The notes beneath the pieces are model-generated. The model was not told the origin of the DNA. It searched no databases and saw only the letters and a list, made by a program, of their open reading frames with translations. Below, piece by piece: positions 1 through 7,097 of a DNA stretch of 7,097 nt (the first letter of the stretch is position 1; each line of letters opens with the position of its first letter). The translations under genes and the position numbers were made by a program. Source of the DNA: Acidobacteriaceae bacterium (GTDB lineage: Bacteria > Acidobacteriota > Terriglobia > Terriglobales > Acidobacteriaceae); contig JASHUF010000419.1 of assembly GCA_030040175.1 (NCBI GenBank), positions 1 to 7,097 of the forward strand, given 5' to 3'.

Positions 1-1
1 G

Positions 2-1009
2 ATGGCGTGGGAAGATCTAAAACCCGAGGCCATTCTCACAAGTGCGGCATTTCACAATGCCATCACCGTCGATATGGCGATCGGCGGCTCAACCAACGCC
101 ATCATTCACCTGGTTGCCCTGGCGCGGCGGCGCGGATTCGACCTGCCGCTTTTGCTCTTCGACGAAATTTCGCGCACCGCTCCGGTATTGGCGAACATCC
201 GGCCCTCCGGCGAATTCTTGATGGAGGATTTTTATTATGCCGGCGGGTTGCGCGCGCTGATGGCGGAGATTCGGGATCTTCTCCACCTCGATTGCCGCAC
301 TGTGAACGGAAGGACGCTAGGGCAAAACCTGGAGGGCGCGCATGCGATGAACAGCAGTGTGATCCGCGCGCGCGGCAACCCTCTGATGGAGAGCGGCGGG
401 ACGGCGATTCTCTTCGGAAGTCTGGCCCCGGACGGAGCCGTGATCAAAACCGTCGCGGCCGATCCGCACCTTTGGACGCACACCGGCCCGGCGGTGGTGT
501 TCGAGAATTTTCAGCACATGGAGGCGCGCGTCGATGGGGAAGACCTGAATGTGGATGAGAATTCAGTTCTGGTACTCAGGAATGCGGGGCCGCAGGGCGG
601 TCCGGGGATGCCGGAGTGGGGAATGCTTCCGATCCCACGCAAGCTGTTAAAGCGCGGCGTGCGGGATATGGTGCGCATTTCCGATGCGCGCATGAGCGGC
701 ACTGCCTACGGAACCTGCGTGCTGCACGTTGCCCCGGAGAGCTACGTCGGCGGCCCGCTCGCCCTGGTCCGGGACGGCGATGCGATCACACTCGATATTC
801 CGCATCGAAGACTTGACCTGCTGGTATCGGAAGCCGAGCTCGCACGGCGCCGGAGCGGTTGGGAGAGACCAGCGGAAACAGACCAGCGCGGTTATCTGGC
901 GCTCTATCGCGGGCACGTTTCGCAGGCGGACAAAGGCTGCGACTTCGACTTTCTCTCGCCATCGAGCGAGGAGCACACCGTTTTGAAAGCGGAAAGTCCT
1001 CGCAGATAG
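2..1009 (+). CDS. IlvD/Edd-family dehydratase, probably sugar-acid (pentonate) dehydratase; C-terminal part
   Basis: This is the C-terminal 335 residues of a dihydroxy-acid/sugar-acid dehydratase; the left edge removes the rest. The family dehydrates 2,3-dihydroxy acids in the cytoplasm with an [2Fe-2S] cluster and Mg2+. Seen here: GGSTN (residues 28-32), ESGGTAILFGS (130-140), PGMPEWG (201-207), SDARMSGTAYG (227-237) and a QADKGCDFDFL tail (308-318). By family knowledge from L-arabinonate dehydratase, Ser232 matches the proposed catalytic serine and Glu205 a Mg2+ ligand; their 27-residue spacing agrees with that enzyme as I recall it (E453, S480). That alignment puts the first visible residue near position 249 of about 580, so the cluster cysteines lie upstream. 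The ATG at base 2 is therefore an internal methionine, not the start. PGMPEWG and GCDFDFL favour sugar-acid dehydratases over IlvD of branched-chain amino acid synthesis, but the exact substrate (arabinonate, xylonate, other) cannot be read. The gene converges on the BNR-protein gene. Confidence 0.9.
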   Translation: MAWEDLKPEAILTSAAFHNAITVDMAIGGSTNAIIHLVALARRRGFDLPLLLFDEISRTAPVLANIRPSGEFLMEDFYYAGGLRALMAEIRDLLHLDCRTVNGRTLGQNLEGAHAMNSSVIRARGNPLMESGGTAILFGSLAPDGAVIKTVAADPHLWTHTGPAVVFENFQHMEARVDGEDLNVDENSVLVLRNAGPQGGPGMPEWGMLPIPRKLLKRGVRDMVRISDARMSGTAYGTCVLHVAPESYVGGPLALVRDGDAITLDIPHRRLDLLVSEAELARRRSGWERPAETDQRGYLALYRGHVSQADKGCDFDFLSPSSEEHTVLKAESPRR

Positions 1010-1048
1010 ATGGGAGGCAGAATTGGCTAGGACTTCGTGTCTCCCATC
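1009..1048 (+). terminator. Possible stem-loop just after the dehydratase stop codon
   Basis: GATGGGAG (1009-1016) pairs perfectly with CTCCCATC (1041-1048). The stem extends inward through one G-T wobble and two further pairs (1017-1019 with 1038-1040), giving 11 pairs around an 18-base loop. It begins on the last base of the dehydratase stop codon, where a transcript end is expected. No T run follows, so it is not a canonical intrinsic terminator. It may only stabilise the 3' end, or be chance. Confidence 0.35.
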
Positions 1049-1204
1049 CAATGGGCGTGAACTCGTTCTTCGCTGCCGATTTGAAACTTCCAAGCAAAAT
1101 CGAAGCTCCGCGTGATGCGCGGCGAGCACAGGTCTTGGAGCTGCGCGGGCGCATTGCTTGTTTGCGTGTCGCAGTGAAAAAGGCGGCGCAGACGCTCACG
1201 CGCA

Positions 1205-1228
1205 CGTACACGGCGGAGCAGGTGTACG
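1205..1228 (-). terminator. Possible stem-loop downstream of the BNR-protein gene
   Basis: CGTACAC (1205-1211) and GTGTACG (1222-1228) form a perfect 7-bp inverted repeat around a 10-base loop. It sits 25 bases past the stop codon of the minus-strand gene. Read on the minus strand, a run of five T (1181-1177) follows, but only 23 bases after the stem, too far for a standard intrinsic terminator. The rest of the 1010-1253 gap shows no coding signal that I trust. Confidence 0.25.
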
Positions 1229-1253
1229 CGAGCGCTGCGAGTCTGCCGGCGCG

Positions 1254-4200
1254 TCAACGCGTCATGGCGTAGTGGACCTGCTCTTCGACAGCGGCAACGG
1301 GTAGGGGCTCGCGGTGGCCGCTGACCAGCGCGGCGTTGATCTGGGCGAGATCCACGGATTTGAAGTGCTGCCAGGCGGCGATGCGGTCGCGCGCGGCCTT
1401 GCTCATTTGCTCGAGGAGTTCGAGGGCCTGAGCCGGCGCCTGGCGATGGCCGCTTTCAACCGCGCGCAGAACGGCGGCCAGGCCGGAGTTGGCCTGCGCG
1501 AGGCCGGGCGCTGCGGCGCCGGACTGTGCGCTGCTTGCGTCCGTATCGCCGTCGTCGCGGTCTTTGATCTGCTCGAGGCGCGTGAGGGCCTTCGAGAGAG
1601 CAGCGGCCAGATCGGGCTGCGGAGCGTTTGCGGCGAGTTTCTCAAGCTGGCTCTCGACGCTTTCGAGCTCGGCCATGGCTTTGCGGCTGGGAAGGGTTTG
1701 CGCGTAGACGGATTGGGCGAGCGCGAACTGCCGGGCGAGCTCCTGCGGCGTGGCGGTGACACGCGGATCCATCACGACACGCAAAGGACGCTCGAACTGG
1801 AGGCCGTCGACGGTGAGGCGCAGCGTGTAATTGCCCGGAGGCACGCGCGGACCGGGCGGCGCTGCGGACGCGTTGTCTTCGTCCTCGATGTGCGCGGCGG
1901 CGCCGCCGGCGGCGAGGTCCCAGGTGAAGCGATGTTCGCCGGGAGTGGTGGCGAGGGTCGGCGGCTTGGGGAACCAGCGCTCGGCAATGGGCAGAAGCGG
2001 GCGCGCGGATACGGTCTTGTCGTCGCTTGCGAAGTGGCGCAGGGTGCGGCCTTGTGTGTCGAGAATTTCGAGCGTGATTCGCGTGGCATTCGCGGGAAGG
2101 TAGTAATCGACGATGGCGCCGACAGGGGGATTCTCGGCCTGCGGCTCCTCGGGCGGCAGCGGCGTGCCGAGAAAGGTGTCGTTGTCGACGCGAATGGCCG
2201 GCGGCGGCGCGTAGAGATAAGGGCGCGCGGCGGCGGCAGACGGGACCTGGCGCAGCGGCGCGATGTCATCGAGAACCCAGAAGGAGCGGCCGTGCGTGGC
2301 GACGATGAGATCGCTCCCCTGGATGTTCAGATCGCGGATGGAGGAGACGGGCAGGTTGAGATTGAGGGACTGCCACTGAGCGCCGGCGTCGAAAGAGACG
2401 GAAACGCCGAATTCGGTGCCGGCGAAGAGAAGGTTGCGGTTGACCGTGTCTTCGCGCACGGCGTTGAGAAAGTGCGTGGGCGCGATGCCGGCGACGGAGA
2501 GGTTCCAGGTCTTGCCGTAGTCGTGGGTGATGTAGAGATAAGGCCTCAGGTCGTCGAGGCGGTGACGGTCGACAGCGGCGTAGGCCGTGCCGGGATCGAA
2601 GTGCGAGGCCTCAATGAGCGCGATCTTGCTCCAGGGCGTGAGGCCGGGCGGACTGACGTTGCGCCAGGTTTTGCCGCCGTCGCGCGTGAGATGAATGAGG
2701 CCGGTGTCGGAGCCGGCCCAGATTTCGTCCGCATCGAGCGGCGAGGGCGCGATAGTGTAGACGACGCCGTAGCCGCGCGTTTCGGCGTTTTCGACGGTGG
2801 GCGGCGTCGTCTCGCCGTCTTTGCTGTTGGCGGCGGCGCCGGTAAGGTCGGGGCTGATCTGCGTCCAGTGCAGGCCGCCGTCGAGGGTTTTCATTACGAA
2901 TTGCGTGCCCAGATAGAGCGAGGTTTTGTCGGCGGATGAAAAGACAAGCACGGGCGTCCAGGGATCGCGATAGCGGCGCTGGCTGATCGGTGTGAAGAAG
3001 TTCGTGAGCGGCCAGGGAGAAACGTTCTGCGAGAAGGAGGTGCGGCGATCGAAGCGCGAGACGCCGCCGTAAGCTTCGGTGAGGTAGATGATGTTTTCGT
3101 CCCTGGGATCGATGGCTATGTAGCCGCTCTCGCTGCCGCCGGGGATGAACCAGTCGCGCATATCGAGGTGGTGATGATCGGAGCGGCTGTACACGGCGAT
3201 GGCGCCCGAATCCTGCTGCGCGCCGTAGATGGCGTAAGGAAAGCTGTGATCGGTGGTGACGTGATAGAGCTGCGCGGTGGGCTGGTTGTACCAGGTGGAC
3301 CATGTCGCGCCGCGGTCGAGGCTGATGGAGACGCCCTGATCGACGGCGAGCGCGAGATGCGCGGGATTTTTAGGATCGACCCAGACCTGGTGGTAGTCGT
3401 CGCCGCCGGGCGCGCCACGGACGATCTCGATGGTTTGGCCGCCGTCGTTGGTGCGGTAGAGCGCGACGTTGGGAATGTAAAGGACGTTGGGATCCGTGGG
3501 ATCGATGGCCAGCGAGCTGAAGTACCAGGCGCGGCTGGTGAGGCGCGCGTCGGCGCTCATGAGGGTCCAGGTATCGCCGCCGTCGTCGGAGCGGTAGAGG
3601 CCGGAATGGCCGGGGCAGTCGATGGTCGCATAGACGCGTCGGCCATCGGCGGAGACGGCGATACCGGTGCGGCCCCATGTGCCGTCGGGCAGGCCGTGGC
3701 CGGAGATCTGCGTCCAATGCGCGCCGGCATCGGTCGAGCGGTAGAGCGCGTTGCCGGGGCCTTCGAGGGGAGGATAGGTGCTCCACGGCGGACGATGGGC
3801 GTTCCACGCGGCCGCAAAAAGAATTTGCGGCGCGTTCTGCGCCAGGGCGAGATCGGCGATGCCGACCGAGGGGCCTTTATCGAGCACGCGCTGCCAGTGC
3901 GCGCCGGCGTCGGTGGATTTGTAAACGCCGCGCTCGTCATTGGGGCCGTAGGCGTGGCCGAGCACGCCCACGTACACGGTGCGCGCGTCGGTGGGGTCGA
4001 CGAGGATGCGGCTGATCTGGCGCGAGTCGTCGAGACCGAGATGCGTCCAGGTCTCACCCGCGTCGTCGCTGCGGTAGACGCCGTCGCCGGTGGCCAGATC
4101 GGAGCGGATGTCGGACTCGCCGGTGCCGGCGTAGAGGATGCGCGGGTCAGAGGGTGCGACGGCGAGCGCGCCGATGGAGGCGACGGGTTCGGCGTCGAAG

Positions 4201-4475
4201 AGCGGACGCCAGACGGTACCGGCGTCGGAGGATTCCCACACGCCGCCGTCGACAGCGCCGAAGAAGAAGGTGCCGTCGCTGCCCGGGACGCCGCTCACGG
4301 CCACGGCGCGTCCGCCACGAAAGGGACCGACAAGACGCCAGCGCAGGCCGCTGAAGAGCTGCGGCGAGACCTGCTGCGCGGGCGCGCCGAGCGCTGCGGC
4401 CGCCATGACCAGAAGCGCGAGAGAGCGGGCAACGAGGCGCGAAAGCGGGCCGGAAAGGCGAAGGGACGGGTTCAT
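1254..4475 (-). CDS. Secreted BNR/Asp-box (VPS10/sortilin-like) beta-propeller protein
   Basis: A complete 1,073-residue exported protein of the type usually annotated as 'glycosyl hydrolase' or VPS10/BNR-repeat protein, common in Acidobacteria. The ATG at 4475 is chosen because GAGG lies 5 bases upstream and a signal peptide follows: Arg-containing start, hydrophobic residues 18-31, likely cleavage after A-P-A33. An in-frame ATG at 4601 would add 42 unlikely residues and overlap the divergent gene. Eleven Asp-box motifs (S-x-D-x-G-x-T-W or variants) start near residues 82, 136, 187, 247, 296, 342, 385, 530, 597, 650 and 694, spanning a propeller region of about 40-735 that closes with ATHGRSFWVLDDI (726-738). 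An Ig/FlgD-like beta region (about 795-905, with PPGNYTLRLTVDG) and a helical tail with an acidic, Ala/Ser-rich linker (about 970-1000) follow. The fold is well supported, but no catalytic residues can be assigned. The family name does not establish glycosidase activity; a binding or scaffold role is equally possible. Periplasmic or surface location is inferred. Confidence 0.92.
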   Translation of the reverse strand: MNPSLRLSGPLSRLVARSLALLVMAAAALGAPAQQVSPQLFSGLRWRLVGPFRGGRAVAVSGVPGSDGTFFFGAVDGGVWESSDAGTVWRPLFDAEPVASIGALAVAPSDPRILYAGTGESDIRSDLATGDGVYRSDDAGETWTHLGLDDSRQISRILVDPTDARTVYVGVLGHAYGPNDERGVYKSTDAGAHWQRVLDKGPSVGIADLALAQNAPQILFAAAWNAHRPPWSTYPPLEGPGNALYRSTDAGAHWTQISGHGLPDGTWGRTGIAVSADGRRVYATIDCPGHSGLYRSDDGGDTWTLMSADARLTSRAWYFSSLAIDPTDPNVLYIPNVALYRTNDGGQTIEIVRGAPGGDDYHQVWVDPKNPAHLALAVDQGVSISLDRGATWSTWYNQPTAQLYHVTTDHSFPYAIYGAQQDSGAIAVYSRSDHHHLDMRDWFIPGGSESGYIAIDPRDENIIYLTEAYGGVSRFDRRTSFSQNVSPWPLTNFFTPISQRRYRDPWTPVLVFSSADKTSLYLGTQFVMKTLDGGLHWTQISPDLTGAAANSKDGETTPPTVENAETRGYGVVYTIAPSPLDADEIWAGSDTGLIHLTRDGGKTWRNVSPPGLTPWSKIALIEASHFDPGTAYAAVDRHRLDDLRPYLYITHDYGKTWNLSVAGIAPTHFLNAVREDTVNRNLLFAGTEFGVSVSFDAGAQWQSLNLNLPVSSIRDLNIQGSDLIVATHGRSFWVLDDIAPLRQVPSAAAARPYLYAPPPAIRVDNDTFLGTPLPPEEPQAENPPVGAIVDYYLPANATRITLEILDTQGRTLRHFASDDKTVSARPLLPIAERWFPKPPTLATTPGEHRFTWDLAAGGAAAHIEDEDNASAAPPGPRVPPGNYTLRLTVDGLQFERPLRVVMDPRVTATPQELARQFALAQSVYAQTLPSRKAMAELESVESQLEKLAANAPQPDLAAALSKALTRLEQIKDRDDGDTDASSAQSGAAAPGLAQANSGLAAVLRAVESGHRQAPAQALELLEQMSKAARDRIAAWQHFKSVDLAQINAALVSGHREPLPVAAVEEQVHYAMTR

Positions 4476-4480
4476 CGCTA

Positions 4481-4484
4481 CCTC
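4481..4484 (-). promoter_or_regulatory. Ribosome binding site of the BNR-protein gene
   Basis: On the minus strand GAGG lies 5 bases before the ATG at 4475. It decides the start codon: it is well spaced for 4475 and cannot serve the upstream in-frame ATG at 4601. Confidence 0.7.
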
Positions 4485-4505
4485 GATTGTGCAGGCGGGG
4501 AGTGA

Positions 4506-4546
4506 CTTGGGCAAGAGTATTCCTTGCGCGAAAACTCTGGCGCAAG
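4506..4546. promoter_or_regulatory. Three CTTGSGC heptamers at exact 17-bp step; candidate operator
   Basis: Within the divergent gap, CTTGGGC (4506-4512), CTTGCGC (4523-4529) and its exact reverse complement GCGCAAG (4540-4546) follow each other with 10-base spacers. The second and third form a perfect inverted repeat with 7-bp arms. The first also forms a short palindrome, CTTG-GG-CAAG (4506-4515). Regular spacing between two divergent starts suggests binding of a dimeric or oligomeric regulator, possibly controlling both genes. The regulator family cannot be named from this sequence. Confidence 0.4.
4516..4545 (-). promoter_or_regulatory. Weak candidate sigma-70-type promoter for the BNR-protein gene
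   Basis: Read on the minus strand, TTGCGC (4545-4540) and AATACT (4521-4516) resemble -35 and -10 elements with an 18-base spacer. They would give a leader of roughly 30-35 bases before the ATG at 4475. Matches to consensus are only 3/6 and 4/6. The third heptamer of the array covers the -35-like element and the second lies in the spacer, so a bound protein would be expected to interfere with this promoter. No comparably good promoter was seen for the plus-strand gene. Confidence 0.25.
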
Positions 4547-4572
4547 TGAGAAAAATCGGCGATGCTGTTGAG

Positions 4573-7097
4573 ATGGCACGTATACCAAATTGTCTCCGCA
4601 TAAGTTTTTTGCTTTTGGGCGCTGCGGCTGCAAGTGCCTGTTATCTGCACACGCAAACGCCGGATACGGCTGCGCTGCGCGGGGTGGTGACGGGGCCCGA
4701 CGGCGCGCCGCTCGCCGGGGCAACGGTGACGATCGAAGACGCGCGGCATCACGCCATCCGCACCCTCAAGACCAATGCGGAGGGCGGATTTGATGCCGAG
4801 GATCTGCCCGTGGGCAGCGCGCTGGAAGTAACGGCCGTGTATCCCGGATTTGCCGCGGCCAGCTCAGGCGGACTGACGCTGACCGCAGGGGCGACGGCAA
4901 GCCTGGAGCTGCGCGCGGAGGTCGCCGGCGGGCATACGGAAGTGCGCGTGACGGGCACGGCGGGAGCGGTGCGCACGGACGAGCCGCAACTGGGCGAGCG
5001 GCTGACGGCCCCGCAGGTGGAGGACATGCCGCTCGCGAACCGGCGCATCACGGCGCTGCCCATGCTGCTGGCCGCGAATAGGCCGGCGATCAACCAGGGC
5101 GACATCTTCATGAACCAGGTGCTGTTCACGGCCAACGGCACGGGCCGGCGGCAGACGTGGTTCGAGGTGGACGGCGCGAGCGGTAACGACGCCTGGGGAC
5201 GGCAGACGATCTTGACCAATGTGCCGCTGGACGCAGTGGGCGAGATGAGCGTGCTCGATAACGCGTTTGCCGCCGATTACGGATTCGGCGAGGGCGCGGT
5301 GGTGAATATCGTCACGCGCGGCGGCAGCGATGTGGTTCGCGGCGACCTGATCGGGCTTTGGCGGCCTTCCCGGCCGGAGGCGGAGCTTTCGGGGTTTTCG
5401 TCAACGACTGCGACCAGCGGCAACGACATTACGCGCGATACGCTGGCGCAGGGCGCGGCCACGGCGTCCGGCCCGCTTGCGCACGTGAGGCAGACGGAGT
5501 TCCTGACTTCGGCCGAGTATAGCTACCAGGATCGCGTTTCGCCGGTGATTTCGCCCATTGCGCCGGGCAACTACATCGGGCATTACCGCGACTGGCTGGG
5601 GTTTCTGCGCATCGACCACACATTCAACGAAAACAATCGCGGCTTCCTTCACGGCGGCGCCGACAGCTTTTTCGACACCAACCCGAACGGCATTGTGGGC
5701 GGCAACACGCTGCCCACGGTAGCGCGGGTGTTTCACCGCAGAACGTACACGGGGGAGCTGGGCGAGACGGCGGTGCTGAGCCCGACCCTGGTGAACGATG
5801 TGCGGGCGCAGTTCGAGCTGGCTTCGCCGATCACGCAGTTTGTGCCGGTGGTGTACGGAACGGAGTACTCGGTGCCGATCCCCTCGGGCGGCACGTTTAC
5901 CTCGGGCACGTCGCAGGCCGCGCTGCTGATGAATCATCAGTTCGAAGTGCTGGATTCTCTGGTGAAGACGTGGAGCCGGAACGAGCTGCGGGCGGGATTC
6001 GATGTGATCCACGCGCGGACGGGCGGCAACAGCAAGGAGTTCGGCGGGCCCATCTATCTGGGCGAGCTGGTGTACAAAGTTTGTCCAGACACCGACACGA
6101 CGGCGTACTGCGAGAGCTCGGCGTATCTGGACAACATCAACAATGTGCAGAGCTACACGCAGAGTTACGGAAACGCGAATTACCTGGTGGGCGATGCGAT
6201 GGCTGCGCTCTTTGTGCAGGACGACGCCCACGTAAGCCGGGACCTTACGGTCAACGCGGGGCTGCGCTACGAGGTGCAGACATTTACCGATGCGCGGACG
6301 GACTTTGCGCCGCGTGTGGGCTTTGCCTGGAACGTGGCCGGGCGCGGGCTGACCACGGTGCGCGCGGGGTTCGGCATTTACTACTCGCAGGTGGTGGACA
6401 ACTCGGAAGCGAACTATGCGCTCACCGGGCCCACGGGGGTCTTCAATTACACCGCGATGGCCGGCCAGGTCGGATTTCCGGCGAGTGTGAGCGATGTGCC
6501 GCTGCCGGCGTTTCCTCCGGGCGCGGTTGCGCCGCTGCGCAGTTTATATCTGCGGCCCGGGCGCGCGAGCTACTACGATCAGTTTTTTCCCACGAGCACG
6601 CTGACCGGCTATCCGGGCGGGCTCGAGAATCCCTACAACGAGCAGTGGACTCTGGACCTGGAACAGCAAATGGCGCCCGGCTGGGTGCTGGGCGTGGATT
6701 ACGTGGGCGCGCACACGGTGAAGATTGTGCGCCCGCTCGATGTGGACCCTCCGCCGTCGTTTGTGCGCACTGCGCCGGCTCAGATCCGCTCAGCGCAGAC
6801 GGCCAACTGCGGGCGGCCTTACTGGATCGCGTGGTACGCGCAGGAGGGGCTGACGTGCGACCCGGTGAAGAACGCAGGGCCGACGCCGCCGTACAGTGTG
6901 ATCCAGAGCGACGTGAACGACGGGCAGGGGTATTACGACGCCATGGATATGAATTTCAGCCACCATGCGGCCAGCGGCTCGGCGCTGCTGGTGAGCTACA
7001 CGTGGTCGCACGCGCTGGACACGGTGGATCCGGACGTGCCCAGCCAGAATCCCAACGATCCGCTGAGGACGGGCCGCACGGAGCTGGGCAACGCGAT
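4573..7097 (+). CDS. Oar-like TonB-dependent outer-membrane receptor with carboxypeptidase-regulatory-like domain; N-terminal 841 residues
   Basis: The frame is open from the ATG at 4573 to the right edge, giving 841 full codons; related acidobacterial proteins run to about 1,000-1,200 residues. Residues 1 to about 23 form a signal peptide (hydrophobic ISFLLLGAAAASA). A carboxypeptidase-regulatory-like (Ig-fold) domain follows (about 34-117: RGVVTGPDGAPLAGATVTI, NAEGGFDAEDLPVG). The plug-like region (about 122-252) has NGTGRRQTWFEVDG (188-201) and NVPLDAVGEMSVLDNAFAADYGFGEGAVVNIVTRGG (216-251 as two adjacent blocks), the hallmark Oar/TonB-receptor segment. The barrel carries NAGLRYEV and APRVGFAW near 561-580, NPYNEQW (686) and DYVGAHTVK, YYDAMDM (787) and SYTWSHALD (808). 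No TonB box is evident. The protein should sit in the outer membrane and import or bind a polymer or other large substrate; the ligand is unknown. No Shine-Dalgarno motif precedes the ATG; an in-frame GTG at 4546 is a weaker alternative start. Confidence 0.9.
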   Translation, partial: MARIPNCLRISFLLLGAAAASACYLHTQTPDTAALRGVVTGPDGAPLAGATVTIEDARHHAIRTLKTNAEGGFDAEDLPVGSALEVTAVYPGFAAASSGGLTLTAGATASLELRAEVAGGHTEVRVTGTAGAVRTDEPQLGERLTAPQVEDMPLANRRITALPMLLAANRPAINQGDIFMNQVLFTANGTGRRQTWFEVDGASGNDAWGRQTILTNVPLDAVGEMSVLDNAFAADYGFGEGAVVNIVTRGGSDVVRGDLIGLWRPSRPEAELSGFSSTTATSGNDITRDTLAQGAATASGPLAHVRQTEFLTSAEYSYQDRVSPVISPIAPGNYIGHYRDWLGFLRIDHTFNENNRGFLHGGADSFFDTNPNGIVGGNTLPTVARVFHRRTYTGELGETAVLSPTLVNDVRAQFELASPITQFVPVVYGTEYSVPIPSGGTFTSGTSQAALLMNHQFEVLDSLVKTWSRNELRAGFDVIHARTGGNSKEFGGPIYLGELVYKVCPDTDTTAYCESSAYLDNINNVQSYTQSYGNANYLVGDAMAALFVQDDAHVSRDLTVNAGLRYEVQTFTDARTDFAPRVGFAWNVAGRGLTTVRAGFGIYYSQVVDNSEANYALTGPTGVFNYTAMAGQVGFPASVSDVPLPAFPPGAVAPLRSLYLRPGRASYYDQFFPTSTLTGYPGGLENPYNEQWTLDLEQQMAPGWVLGVDYVGAHTVKIVRPLDVDPPPSFVRTAPAQIRSAQTANCGRPYWIAWYAQEGLTCDPVKNAGPTPPYSVIQSDVNDGQGYYDAMDMNFSHHAASGSALLVSYTWSHALDTVDPDVPSQNPNDPLRTGRTELGNA

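Noticed and set aside
1051..1272. Possible 73-residue small protein in the convergent gap
   Set aside because: No ribosome binding site, no recognisable domain, and it overlaps the 3' end of the BNR-protein gene. It is also just the tail of a longer shadow frame beginning inside the dehydratase gene.
1314..2939. 541-codon open frame on the plus strand opposite the BNR-protein gene
   Set aside because: Its translation is low-complexity Gly/Arg/Val/Ala-rich with no recognisable domain, as expected from the complement of a GC-rich gene. The minus-strand frame has a signal peptide, Asp-boxes and a ribosome binding site.
3721..3920. Near-identical short DNA repeats around 3721-3737 and 3901-3917
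   Set aside because: They encode the same Asp-box octapeptide STDAGAHW in successive propeller repeats and need no explanation as a mobile or regulatory repeat.
3168..4505. 445-codon open frame on the plus strand opposite the propeller region
   Set aside because: It repeats Val-Gly-Ala-Val-style segments that mirror the antisense of the Asp-box repeats; no family resemblance, and it would run through the start region of the real gene.
4476..4601. Longer N-terminus of the BNR protein starting at 4601
   Set aside because: It would place 42 non-signal-like residues before an obvious signal peptide, overlap the divergent receptor gene by 29 bases and ignore the well-spaced GAGG before 4475.
5401..6231. 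276-codon open frame on the minus strand opposite the receptor gene
   Set aside because: Arg/His/Val-rich translation without domains; the plus-strand frame is continuous and carries clear receptor motifs over the same span.

Overview
The window looks like ordinary chromosome of a GC-rich bacterium, most likely an acidobacterium. This is inferred from two genes: a large outer-membrane protein with a carboxypeptidase-regulatory-like domain followed by an Oar-type TonB-receptor barrel, and a secreted protein of about 1,070 residues with many Asp-box (BNR) repeats. Both families are greatly expanded in Acidobacteria. Strong third-position GC explains the many long, meaningless open frames opposite the real genes. 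Nothing marks a phage, plasmid, insertion sequence or CRISPR array, and no RNA gene was recognised.

Layout: (1) 2-1009, plus strand: the C-terminal part of an IlvD/Edd-family dehydratase, probably a sugar-acid (pentonate-type) dehydratase, cut by the left edge. (2) 1010-1253: a 244-bp gap between convergent genes, with two modest inverted repeats that may end transcription. (3) 1254-4475, minus strand: a complete secreted BNR/VPS10-like beta-propeller protein of 1,073 residues. (4) 4476-4572: a 97-bp divergent intergenic region. It carries a good ribosome binding site for the minus gene, a weak candidate promoter, and three CTTGSGC heptamers (third inverted) at an exact 17-bp step. (5) 4573-7097, plus strand: an Oar-like TonB-dependent outer-membrane protein with 841 codons visible, open to the right edge.

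How they may work together (inference): the divergent pair encodes two exported proteins, an outer-membrane transporter-like barrel and a periplasmic or surface propeller protein, and shares one short regulatory region. They could be co-regulated for capture or processing of an extracellular polymer. The dehydratase is convergent, so it is not in their operon. Its apparent sugar-acid specificity fits a carbohydrate theme, but adjacency alone does not prove a shared pathway. I found no convincing sign of a new biological system; the heptamer array is the most distinctive unexplained signal.
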